Assembly (NCBI RefSeq): GCF_000813965.1
Contig: NZ_JWLI01000017.1
Coordinates: 1-64,000, forward strand
Direction of reading: 5' to 3'
Source: Leisingera sp. ANG-M7
GTDB lineage: Bacteria; Pseudomonadota; Alphaproteobacteria; Rhodobacterales; Rhodobacteraceae
DNA: 64,000 bases
The position numbers were made by a program, and so were the translations under genes. The notes beneath the pieces were generated by a model. That model made no database searches. It was not told where the DNA came from and was given only the letters and a program-made list of their open reading frames with translations. Positions 42,393-50,211 of this stretch are shown piece by piece; the first letter of the stretch is position 1, and each line of letters begins with the position of its first letter.

Positions 42393-43850
42393 ATGACACA
42401 TCCCGCACAGCCCAAGGCCAGCCACTTCATCAACGGCGAATACGTCGAAGATACCAGCGGCACCCCGATCCCGGTGATCTACGCCGCGACGGGTGAGCAG
42501 ATCGCCACTGTCTACGCCGCAACGCCTGCAATCGTCGAACAGGCGCTATCCACCGCCAAAGAAGCGCAAAAGGCATGGGCGAAAATGACCGGTACCGAGC
42601 GCGGCCGCATCTTGCGCCGCGCCGCCGATATCATGCGCGAGCGCAACCACGAGCTCAGCGTTCTGGAAACCTACGACACCGGCAAGCCGCTGCAGGAAAC
42701 CCTGGTGGCTGACGCCACCTCCGGCGCCGACGCGCTGGAGTATTTCGGCGGCCTCGCTGGCTCCCTGACCGGTGAGCATATCCCGATGGGCGAGGACTGG
42801 GTCTACACCGTGCGCGAGGCGCTGGGCCTGTGTGTGGGCATCGGCGCCTGGAACTACCCGACCCAGATCGCCTGCTGGAAAGGCGCGCCTGCGCTGGCCT
42901 GCGGCAACTCGATGGTGTTCAAGCCCTCTGAGACGACGCCGCTCTGCGCCCTGAAGGTGGCAGAGATTCTGCATGAGGCCGGCGCACCGGCAGGCATCTA
43001 CAATGTCATCCAGGGCATGGGCGAAGTGGGCGGTGCGCTGGTCACCGACCCGCGCGTTGACAAGGTCTCGCTGACCGGCTCGGTGCCGACCGGCAAGAAG
43101 GTCTATGCCGCCGCCGCCGCGGGCATGAAGCACGTTACCATGGAGCTGGGCGGCAAGTCGCCGCTTATCATCTTTGACGACGCAGACATCGACAACGCCG
43201 TCGGCGGCGCCATCAACGGCAACTTCTACTCCTCCGGCCAGGTTTGTTCCAACGGCACCCGTGTGTTCGTGCAGAAAGGCATTAAGGAGAAATTCCTCGC
43301 CCGTCTGGCAGAACGCACCGGCAACGCCATCCTCGGCGACCCGATGGATGAGGCCACCAGCTTTGGCCCCATGGTCACTGAAAACCAGATGAACATCGTG
43401 CTGGGCTACATCGAAAAGGGCAAAGAAGAAGGCGCCCGCGTTGTCTGCGGCGGCGCGCGTGCGGACATGCCCGGCTACTACATTCAGCCGACCGTCTTTG
43501 CCGATGTGACCGACGACATGACCATCGCGCGCGAGGAAATCTTCGGCCCGGTCATGTCCGTCCTCGACTTCGACACCGAGGAAGAGGTGATCGCGCGCGC
43601 CAATGACACCGAATTCGGTCTGTCCGCCGGCGTCTTCACCAGCGACTTCACCCGCGCACACCGGGTGATCGGCCAGTTGGAAGCGGGCAGCTGCTTCATC
43701 AACTCCTACAACGACGCGCCGGTCGAGGCGCCGTTCGGCGGGGTAAAGGCATCGGGTGTTGGCCGCGAGAACTCGAAAGAGGCGATCAAGCACTTCAGCC
43801 AGGTGAAATCCGTCTACGTCCGCATGGGCGACGTCGAAGCAGCGTTCTGA
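42393..43850 (+). CDS. betB: betaine-aldehyde dehydrogenase
   Basis: This 485-residue NAD(P)-dependent aldehyde dehydrogenase oxidises betaine aldehyde to glycine betaine. The catalytic Glu lies in THELGGKSP-type sequence (here [20 protein letters not shown]) and the catalytic Cys in [15 protein letters not shown] (near residue 286). [20 protein letters not shown] and [20 protein letters not shown] are typical for BetB. The length is normal. It lies 56 bases after betC and 101 before betA on the same strand. Confidence 0.95.
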   Translation: MTHPAQPKASHFINGEYVEDTSGTPIPVIYAATGEQIATVYAATPAIVEQALSTAKEAQKAWAKMTGTERGRILRRAADIMRERNHELSVLETYDTGKPLQETLVADATSGADALEYFGGLAGSLTGEHIPMGEDWVYTVREALGLCVGIGAWNYPTQIACWKGAPALACGNSMVFKPSETTPLCALKVAEILHEAGAPAGIYNVIQGMGEVGGALVTDPRVDKVSLTGSVPTGKKVYAAAAAGMKHVTMELGGKSPLIIFDDADIDNAVGGAINGNFYSSGQVCSNGTRVFVQKGIKEKFLARLAERTGNAILGDPMDEATSFGPMVTENQMNIVLGYIEKGKEEGARVVCGGARADMPGYYIQPTVFADVTDDMTIAREEIFGPVMSVLDFDTEEEVIARANDTEFGLSAGVFTSDFTRAHRVIGQLEAGSCFINSYNDAPVEAPFGGVKASGVGRENSKEAIKHFSQVKSVYVRMGDVEAAF

Positions 43851-43951
43851 TCCGCGCATCTAGAAAACAACGGCCGGGCAGGGCGCCACGTGCGCCCGCC
43901 CAATCAAACGAAAACGGCAGCAGTCCAGAACTTCCCGCTGCCGGATGGAGA

Positions 43952-45613
43952 ATGGAAATGAACGCGGATTATGTGATTGTCGGGGCCGGCTCTGCGGGCT
44001 GTGCCATGGCCTACCGGCTCAGCGAGGCCGGCAAGAAGGTTCTGGTGATCGAACACGGCGGCACCGATGCCGGGCCGTTTATTCAGATGCCGGGCGCGCT
44101 CAGCTACCCGATGAACATGCCGCTTTATGATTGGGGTTACAAATCCCAGCCCGAACCGCATTTGGGCGGCCGCGAACTGGTCTGCCCGCGCGGCAAGGTG
44201 ATCGGCGGCTCCTCCTCGATCAACGGCATGGTGTATGTGCGCGGCCATGCAGGCGACTACAACCACTGGGCCGAGTCGGGCGCAGCGGGCTGGTCCTATG
44301 CCGACGTGCTCCCGTACTTCAAACGCATGGAAACCTGGAATGACCGCGGCCACGGCGGCGACCCGGACTGGCGCGGCAAGGACGGCCCGCTGCATGTGAC
44401 CCGCGGCCCCCGCGACAACCCGCTGCATGACGCCTTCGTCAAGGCGGGCGAGCAAGCGGGCTACCCGGTCACCTCCGACTACAACGGTGAGCAGCAGGAA
44501 GGCTTCGGCCCGATGGAGATGACGGTCTACAAGGGCCGCCGCTGGTCTGCCGCCAACGCCTATCTGAAGCCCGCCCTGAAACGCGAGAACTGCGACCTGA
44601 TCCGCGCTTTCGCCCGCAAGGTGGTGATCGAGGACGGCCGCGCCGTGGGTGTCGAGATCGAACGCGGCGGCAAGGTCGAGGTGATCCGCGCAAATGCCGA
44701 GGTGATCCTGGCTGCCTCCTCGCTGAACTCCCCCAAGATGCTGATGCTGTCCGGCATCGGCCCGGCCAAGCACCTGGCCGAGCACGGCATCGACGTGGTC
44801 GCCGACCGCCCCGGCGTCGGCCAGAACCTGCAGGACCACCTGGAATTCTACTTCCAGTTCGCCTGCAAGCAGCCGATCACCCTGTTCAAGTACTGGAACC
44901 TGCTGGGCAAGGGCCTTGTCGGGGCCCAGTGGATGTTCACCAAGACCGGCCTGGGTGCCTCGAACCAGTTCGAAAGCGCCGCCTTCATCCGCTCCGACAA
45001 AGGCGTCGACTACCCGGATATCCAGTACCACTTCCTGCCGATCGCAGTCCGCTACGACGGCCAGGCGGCGGCAGAGGGGCATGGCTTCCAGGCCCACGTC
45101 GGCCCGATGCGCTCCCCCTCGCGCGGCGAGGTCACGCTGGCGTCGAAAGATCCCAAGGACGCGCCGAACATCCTGTTCAACTACATGTCGACCGAGCAGG
45201 ACTGGATCGACTTCCGCAAATGCGTGCGCCTGACGCGGGAGATCTTTGCCCAGGACGCAATGAAGCCGTTCCTCAAGCACGAGATCCAGCCTGGCACTGA
45301 TCTGCAGACCGACGACGAGATCGACGGCTTCCTGCGCGAGCACGTGGAAAGCGCCTATCACCCCTGCGGCACCTGCAAGATGGGCGCGGCGGATGATTCG
45401 ATGTCGGTCGTTGACCCGGAATGCCGTGTCATCGGTGTCGACGGCCTGCGGGTCGCCGACAGTTCGATCTTCCCGCGGATCACCAACGGGAACCTCAACG
45501 GCCCATCGATCATGACCGGTGAGAAGGCCTCCGACCACATCCTGGGCCGCCGCCTGCCGTCGTCGAACGCAGAGCCGTGGTTCAACCCGAACTGGCGTGA
45601 AGCGCAACGCTGA
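43952..45613 (+). CDS. betA: choline dehydrogenase
   Basis: This 553-residue GMC flavoprotein oxidises choline to betaine aldehyde. [20 protein letters not shown] is the FAD dinucleotide fold. [20 protein letters not shown] is the first GMC signature and [20 protein letters not shown] the second. [13 protein letters not shown] and [20 protein letters not shown] hold the active-site His and Asn. BetA is membrane-associated and feeds electrons to the respiratory chain. A second ATG six bases on gives a start uncertain by two residues. It is the last gene of the bet operon and is followed by a strong terminator. Confidence 0.95.
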   Translation: MEMNADYVIVGAGSAGCAMAYRLSEAGKKVLVIEHGGTDAGPFIQMPGALSYPMNMPLYDWGYKSQPEPHLGGRELVCPRGKVIGGSSSINGMVYVRGHAGDYNHWAESGAAGWSYADVLPYFKRMETWNDRGHGGDPDWRGKDGPLHVTRGPRDNPLHDAFVKAGEQAGYPVTSDYNGEQQEGFGPMEMTVYKGRRWSAANAYLKPALKRENCDLIRAFARKVVIEDGRAVGVEIERGGKVEVIRANAEVILAASSLNSPKMLMLSGIGPAKHLAEHGIDVVADRPGVGQNLQDHLEFYFQFACKQPITLFKYWNLLGKGLVGAQWMFTKTGLGASNQFESAAFIRSDKGVDYPDIQYHFLPIAVRYDGQAAAEGHGFQAHVGPMRSPSRGEVTLASKDPKDAPNILFNYMSTEQDWIDFRKCVRLTREIFAQDAMKPFLKHEIQPGTDLQTDDEIDGFLREHVESAYHPCGTCKMGAADDSMSVVDPECRVIGVDGLRVADSSIFPRITNGNLNGPSIMTGEKASDHILGRRLPSSNAEPWFNPNWREAQR

Positions 45614-45631
45614 TCCTGTTGCACTGCCAGC

Positions 45632-45675
45632 AAGCCGCCCGCCACCTCCCCTTTGTGCGGGCGGCTTACTTTTTC
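45632..45675 (+). terminator. intrinsic terminator of the bet operon
   Basis: AAGCCGCCCGC (45632-45642) pairs perfectly with GCGGGCGGCTT (45657-45667), followed by ACTTTTTC. It lies 18 bases after the betA stop. Confidence 0.9.
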
Positions 45676-45704
45676 CTCAAAAATCAGCGCCTTTCCCGCA
45701 TCTT

Positions 45705-45746
45705 TTGATCCGCGTCAAAGTTGCGGGCCGGGGAAGGCAATACCCT
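45705..45746 (+). promoter_or_regulatory. FNR/FnrL-type box with class II promoter spacing
   Basis: TTGATCCGCGTCAA (45705-45718) matches the FNR/FnrL consensus TTGAT-N4-ATCAA except for one base. A -10-like TACCCT lies at 45741-45746, which puts a start near 45753 and the box centre at about -41.5, the class II activation position. The DUF465 gene starts 25 bases further on. Confidence 0.55.
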
Positions 45747-45777
45747 GCAGACGACCCTAGGAAGAAGGAGCGAGCAG

Positions 45778-46017
45778 GTGTCCAACACTCCCCATGAACT
45801 GGCCGAGGAATTCCCGGAAAAAGCGGCGCTGATGAGCCAGCTGAAACAGTCGGATGCGCATTTCGCCAAGCTGTCGGACGAATACCACGAAGTGAACCGC
45901 GCCGTGCACCGGGCCGAAACCAACGTGGAGCCGGTCAGCGCCCAGGCCGAAACCGATCTGCGCAAACAGCGCGCCGCGCTGAAGGACGAGATCTGGGGGA
46001 TCCTGTCGAAGTCATAA
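45778..46017 (+). CDS. DUF465 (YdcH-family) small protein
   Basis: A GTG-started frame of 79 residues reads SNTPHELAEEFPEKAALMSQ, LKQSDAHFAKLSDEYHEVNR and a coiled-coil remainder. HELxxEFP and the FxxLxxEYHxxNxxIHR pattern are the DUF465/YdcH signature. These are short alpha-helical cytoplasmic proteins of unknown function. GAAGAAGGAGCGAGCAG before the GTG is a strong ribosome-binding site, which decides the start. An FNR-type box upstream suggests induction at low oxygen. A terminator follows. Confidence 0.88.
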   Translation: MSNTPHELAEEFPEKAALMSQLKQSDAHFAKLSDEYHEVNRAVHRAETNVEPVSAQAETDLRKQRAALKDEIWGILSKS

Positions 46018-46043
46018 GGCCCGGACCACAGTCCAGCATAGGG

Positions 46044-46070
46044 AAAGGAGCGCCGGTGGCGCTCCTTTTC
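46044..46070 (+). terminator. intrinsic terminator of the DUF465 gene
   Basis: AAAGGAGCGCC and GGCGCTCCTTT form a perfect 11-bp stem with a GGT loop, followed by TC. It lies between two convergent genes and may serve both. Confidence 0.85.
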
Positions 46071-46092
46071 AGCTACCAGGGCGCGGCGCGCA

Positions 46093-46572
46093 TCACGCGC
46101 GCGTGAAATCCATAGTCCAATTCGTTTCCCAGGTCTTGCCGCCGTCCTGCGACATGGCCTGTTCCCAGCGGGGGGTCTCAGTTCGTGTGTGCAGCCAAAG
46201 AAACCTGACCGCCACGGGGTCACCCCGCAGGGTATCTTCTGCAAAGAAAGAGCCGGTACCGTCCTTGAACTTGCCGATCACTGGCACGTCCAGCTGATGC
46301 GGGTCGTTGGCTGACAACCACCATATTGCCCAGGTTTGGCTGGCCGTATCAAAAGACCGCAGCGCGATTGCCCGGTAGGCCCCGCCGGGAAATTTGAGAA
46401 GATTGTCTTCGACATTACCATTCCCGCCCAGCACAGGCCGGGTTTCCGAGGTGCCTGGGAACTCTTCCCATTCATCGCAGCCAGCCAGGCGTTCTTTCAG
46501 CCTGCGGTGACGCACATTCCATCGGCCGAATTCAAAATCGAAATCCCGGGATATGCTGAGTTTCTCTTCCAT
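46093..46572 (-). CDS. DUF1579-like protein
   Basis: This 159-residue protein reads DFDFEFGRWNVRHRRLKERL, then DEWEEFPGTSETRPVLGGNG and QTWAIWWLSANDPHQLD. It closes with WEQAMSQDGGKTWETNWTMD. The pattern of FGxWxVxHRRL, W-rich strands and a closing DGGKTWE-NW is that of DUF1579-like lipocalin-type proteins, which have no known function. There is no signal peptide. The ATG at 46572 has GAAAGG close upstream. It is convergent with the DUF465 gene. Confidence 0.75.
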   Translation of the reverse strand: MEEKLSISRDFDFEFGRWNVRHRRLKERLAGCDEWEEFPGTSETRPVLGGNGNVEDNLLKFPGGAYRAIALRSFDTASQTWAIWWLSANDPHQLDVPVIGKFKDGTGSFFAEDTLRGDPVAVRFLWLHTRTETPRWEQAMSQDGGKTWETNWTMDFTRA

Positions 46573-47015
46573 GGGGTGCCTTTCCTCTGATGGTGAATTG
46601 AGTTCCTGTTTTGTTCTCAATTGCTGAAAAAGTCAACGATACCCTCGGGCTCAGCAAGTGATTGGACGCAGGACAGTCCGCGTGCGTTCTTTTTGATGGA
46701 TGTTGCCTTCCTTGCGCGTTTCGCTGGTTCTGCCCTCATATCCGCAGCACACCTGAGCGCCTCTTCACCATCGCGCGCGGGAATGGCGCCCTGGTTTCAA
46801 CCCAAGTGCGAATCGCAATTGCCGGATTGATCTAAATGTGGAGACAATGTTCAAACTGATCCGGGAATGTTGGCGAATGGCTCCAGAATTTCCAGCAAAT
46901 CAGGTTAATTTAAGGCAAATTCGTCAAAAATGTGACCGGCCGCTCTATATCTTGCCTGCAGCAGGAAAAACGGTCTCAGAGTGCCTGCTGTGCAGTTGTG
47001 TGAAGGAGTAAACCG
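46573..47015. other. 443-base gene-free divergent region
   Basis: No supportable gene is seen. The stretch looks lower in GC than its surroundings and separates two divergent genes. TATATC at 46946-46951 could be a -10 element for the gene at 47016, but its -35 is poor. A TTG-started frame of 69 codons at 46621-46830 has neither a ribosome-binding site nor protein-like features. Confidence 0.5.
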
Positions 47016-47276
47016 ATGGGACAGGTCTATCAGCCGGGGCGCTGGCAAGAGATCGAAGGCGTGCCCGACGAAACCTCTGATGCGGACATGCTGGCAGCGG
47101 TCCGCAGTGTGGTCAGAACGGCAGCCGAAGACCCGGTGCAAGAGCAGAAGCCCGCACCCGGCCGCGTGCAGCAATGGCAGACAGCAGAGGCAGTCCAGCC
47201 CAATCAGCCGCCGCGGGCAGCGGCCGCAAAAGACCGTGCTCTGATGTCCCGCTTGCTGGACCGTCTGCGCGCCTGA
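47016..47276 (+). CDS. small hypothetical protein, 86 residues
   Basis: This protein starts MGQVYQPGRWQEIEGVPDET with GTGAAGGAGTAAACCG upstream, a good ribosome-binding site. It is hydrophilic, Ala/Gln/Pro-rich in the middle, and ends in the basic helix KDRALMSRLLDRLRA. No domain is recognised. It has no signal peptide, membrane segment or Cys. The double stem-loop at 47295 follows its stop by 18 bases and should end its transcript. It converges with the pccR-like gene. Confidence 0.6.
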   Translation: MGQVYQPGRWQEIEGVPDETSDADMLAAVRSVVRTAAEDPVQEQKPAPGRVQQWQTAEAVQPNQPPRAAAAKDRALMSRLLDRLRA

Positions 47277-47294
47277 ATTTCCCGCACCCGCTGT

Positions 47295-47340
47295 CAAGGA
47301 TTTTCGAATGTCCTTGGCAATTTTCCTGCAAGAAATTTGC
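47295..47340. terminator. double stem-loop element, copy 2
   Basis: CAAGGATTTTCGAATGTCCTTG forms one hairpin, and GCAATTTTC/GAAATTTGC forms the next. It aligns base for base, without gaps, to the 46-base element at 26131-26176, with differences that largely preserve pairing. It lies between two convergent genes and can act on both. Confidence 0.6.
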
Positions 47341-47357
47341 CACCGCCAGCGGCGCCC

Positions 47358-48746
47358 TCAGCTTACCTCGTAGGGCAGAACACCGCGCTGATCGGTGTTG
47401 ATCGTCAGCCGCCGTTCCAGCGGCGGCACAGAGCGCTGATGGCAATCTTTGCGCTCGCAGATGCGGCAGGAGATGCCGATCGGCTCATAGGCGCTGTCCT
47501 GGCTCACGTCCATCCCGTCCGCATAGACCAGCGCGTCCGCGTGGCGCACCTCGCACCCCAGCGCAATCGCATAGCGCCGCACTGGCGCGCCGAACGAGCC
47601 GCCCGGCTTAGACACATCCCGCGCCAGCGAGATATAGCGCACCCCGTCCGGCGTTTCCGCCAGCTGGCGCAGGAACCGGCCCGGGGTCTCAAACGCCCGG
47701 TGCACATTCCACAGGGGGCAGGCGCCGCCAAAGCGGGCAAATTGCAGCCGCGTGGCTGAGTGCCGCTTGGTGATCGTTCCCGCCTGATCCACCCGCACAA
47801 AAAAGAACGGCACCCCCTTGGCGCCGGGCCGCTGCATGGTCGAAAGCCGGTGCGCAATCTGTTCAATCGAGGCGCCAAAGCGGATCGCCAGCAGCTCCAG
47901 GTCATGGCGGCAGGCCTGAGCGGCCTCCAGGAACCGCCCATAAGGCATCAGCGCCGCGCCCGCGAAATAATTGGCCAGGCCGATCTTGGCGATGGCGCGG
48001 GCCTCCTCGCTTTGAAACTTTGCAAAATCGAGTGTGGCTTCCAGCAAGGTGTTCTGCCGCAGGAGCGCCACCTGCAGCAGCATCTGGAACAGCTGCGTCT
48101 GCGGGGCTGAGCGGTTCGACAGATGCAGCACCTGCGCCTCGGCGTCGTAATGGCGCAGACCCTCCATTTCGGTCTGGCGCACCTTGATGCCGCCGCGCTC
48201 CAGCTCTGCAATCGCTGCCGCGCGGATGTCGCTGGTGGCCGCAAACCGCTCTGCCGCGTGGTCCACCGCATCGATGTAGTTGTCGCAGTAGTGGAAGAAA
48301 TCGCGCACCTCTTCCCATGGGCTGGCCTGAATGCGCGCGTCCTCCCGCCCCAGCGCCTCATCCAATGAGGCGAGGCGTTCGTGCGTCTGCCGGTAGGCCC
48401 GGTGCAGCGCCAGAAAGGCCCGCGCCAGCGCCGGTGCGTTTGAGGCGGTCAGCCGCAGATCCGCCAGCGGCGGCGCATCATCGGCAAACACCGGATCCGC
48501 CATCGCCTCGCGCATGTCGCTGACCAGCCGTTCGCTGTCCCCAGCTGACAATTCGGTCACATCCATGCCGAATTCCTGCGCCAGCGCCAGCACCACCGTT
48601 GTCGACACCGGGCGGTTGTTGTTCTCCATCTGGTTCAGATAGGGCAGGGATACCCCCAGTTTGGCGGCGAAATCCTTCTGTGTCAGCTCCAGCCGCTGCC
48701 GCATCTCGCGCAGCTTGGCGCCGGCGTAAAGTTTCTGGGTGGCCAT
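47358..48746 (-). CDS. pccR: short-chain fatty acyl-CoA regulator, PccR type
   Basis: This 462-residue regulator has an XRE helix-turn-helix (about residues 8-62, LREMRQRLELTQKDFAAKLG, VSLPYLNQMENNNRPVST), an IrrE/DUF955-like middle and a DUF2083-type C-terminal part. The last includes GGACPLWNVHRAFETPGRFL and GISCRICERKDCHQRSVPPL with clustered Cys. This is the ScfR architecture; PccR of Rhodobacter sphaeroides controls propionyl-CoA carboxylase. The presence of pccB 6.7 kb away and of matching TTTGCAAA-like sites at both promoters supports the PccR role here over RamB or MccR roles. Confidence 0.85.
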   Translation of the reverse strand: MATQKLYAGAKLREMRQRLELTQKDFAAKLGVSLPYLNQMENNNRPVSTTVVLALAQEFGMDVTELSAGDSERLVSDMREAMADPVFADDAPPLADLRLTASNAPALARAFLALHRAYRQTHERLASLDEALGREDARIQASPWEEVRDFFHYCDNYIDAVDHAAERFAATSDIRAAAIAELERGGIKVRQTEMEGLRHYDAEAQVLHLSNRSAPQTQLFQMLLQVALLRQNTLLEATLDFAKFQSEEARAIAKIGLANYFAGAALMPYGRFLEAAQACRHDLELLAIRFGASIEQIAHRLSTMQRPGAKGVPFFFVRVDQAGTITKRHSATRLQFARFGGACPLWNVHRAFETPGRFLRQLAETPDGVRYISLARDVSKPGGSFGAPVRRYAIALGCEVRHADALVYADGMDVSQDSAYEPIGISCRICERKDCHQRSVPPLERRLTINTDQRGVLPYEVS

Positions 48747-48756
48747 GAGGTGCGCC

Positions 48757-48794
48757 TTTGCAAATCCATTTCTTGCGAATGGTATAATTGCAAA
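48757..48794 (-). promoter_or_regulatory. three TTTGCAAA-like sites in the pccR promoter
   Basis: TTTGCAAA (48757-48764), CTTGCGAA (48772-48779) and ATTGCAAA (48787-48794) have centres exactly 15 bp apart. They span the likely -10 (TATACC on the minus strand, 48781-48786) down to 11 bases before the pccR ATG. TTTGCAAA repeats are, as I recall, the reported PccR binding sequence, so this is probably an autoregulatory operator. Confidence 0.65.
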
Positions 48795-48821
48795 CTCACC
48801 CCTGCAAGCCCGTGGCCGGGA

Positions 48822-50033
48822 TCATGCGCCGATCTGCCGCTCCCGCCAGACCACCAGCAGAATGGCAACCAGCCCCATCATCGCTGTGGCGAACATGATC
48901 ACCAAGAGCGGCACCGCGGTGGACCCTGGCACTAGCAGCATCCCCGCAAAGGCGCTCAGCACCGCGCCCGCGCCGATCATGATCGCACCGCTGAGGCCGG
49001 AGGCGGTGCCCGCCAGATGCGGCCGCACAGAGATTGCGCCGGCGGTTGCGTTGGGGATCGCCATGCCATTGCCCAGCCCGACAAAGCACATGAGGCCAAA
49101 GAAGGTGAACACGCTGTCTGCGCCTGCCATTGCAATCAGCAGCGACATCAGAACCCCGCCGCCATTGATCACACAGCCCCAGAGCACCATGCGGTTGACG
49201 CCAACCCGGGTGGAAAACCGTCCCGAAATGAAGTTGCCGGCAAAATACCCCACTGCAGGCGCCGAGAACCAGACACCCAGCTCCGCGGTGCTGAGACCAT
49301 AGACCTCGGTGCCGACAAAAGGCGCGCCGCCCAGATAGGCAAAAAACGCACCCGACGCCAAACCGGAAGACAGCGAATAGCCCCAGAACCGCGGCGAACG
49401 CAGCAATTCCGGATATTCGCGGAACTGCGCCACCAGCGTCTTGCCGCTCTTGTGCGCGGTTTCGCCGAAATCGCTGAAGGTGATGAGCAGCGTCGCAGCA
49501 CCCACCAGGAACAACAGCCAGAAATTGGCTTGCCAGCCCATCCACTGATCCAGGAAGCCGCCAATGGCGGGGCCGATCATCGGCACCACCGCCATGCCCA
49601 TGGTGACATAGCCGATCATGCTGGCGGCTTCGTTGGTGTCATACATGTCGCGCACCGCGGCGCGGCTCAGCACCATTGTTGCGGCCACCACCGTCTGGGC
49701 CACCCGGAACAGCAGGAACAGCTCGGCCGTCGGCGCAAATATGCAGCCCAATGTGGACAGCAGGAACAAAACGATGCTGATCAGAATAACTGGCCGCCGC
49801 CCCATCTGGTCGGAAATCGGCCCGACAAAGATCTGCACCACCGCATTGCCCGCCAGATACAGCGCCACCGACAGCTGCATCACCCGGTAGTCGACCGCAT
49901 AGTACTCCGCCATCCCTGCCAATGAGGGCAAATGCAGGTTCATGCCAAGCGCAGACAGGCCTGCCAGCAGGATCAGAGTGAAAATGCGCGGAGGCGTCCG
50001 CTGGCCAGGGGCCCGGGTATCATATGTGGACAT
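48822..50033 (-). CDS. Bcr/CflA-type MFS drug efflux transporter
   Basis: This 403-residue protein has twelve hydrophobic helices. The first block, LILLAGLSALGMNLHLPSLA, and QIFVGPISDQMGRRPVILIS (MFS motif A) with ARAAVRDMYDTNEAASMIGY-type sequence are the Bcr/CflA signatures. It would exchange protons for small drugs or sulfonamide-like compounds. The ATG at 50033 (MSTYDTRAPG) is typical. It diverges from the accessory operon at 50212 and is transcribed toward pccR but on its own promoter; no regulatory link to pcc genes is implied. Confidence 0.9.
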   Translation of the reverse strand: MSTYDTRAPGQRTPPRIFTLILLAGLSALGMNLHLPSLAGMAEYYAVDYRVMQLSVALYLAGNAVVQIFVGPISDQMGRRPVILISIVLFLLSTLGCIFAPTAELFLLFRVAQTVVAATMVLSRAAVRDMYDTNEAASMIGYVTMGMAVVPMIGPAIGGFLDQWMGWQANFWLLFLVGAATLLITFSDFGETAHKSGKTLVAQFREYPELLRSPRFWGYSLSSGLASGAFFAYLGGAPFVGTEVYGLSTAELGVWFSAPAVGYFAGNFISGRFSTRVGVNRMVLWGCVINGGGVLMSLLIAMAGADSVFTFFGLMCFVGLGNGMAIPNATAGAISVRPHLAGTASGLSGAIMIGAGAVLSAFAGMLLVPGSTAVPLLVIMFATAMMGLVAILLVVWRERQIGA

Positions 50034-50211
50034 ACCATCGGGTTAGAGCAGTCGGCCTGGGTTGTCCATCTGCCGCATGTGCAGCGGCGCACAGGGTTGA
50101 CGCCGCGTCAGAAGATACTTGCCTGTAAAACTATGCGCCGCCTATGCTGGGGGCGCTACTGCATTTTTTCGTGTTTTTCAGTCCCGTCCTAATTTGCTGC
50201 CGAGGTGATCC

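Noticed and set aside
46621-46830. TTG-started frame of 69 codons in the divergent gap
   Set aside because: It has no ribosome-binding site, no recognisable domain or signal sequence, and lies in a region of different base composition that looks non-coding.
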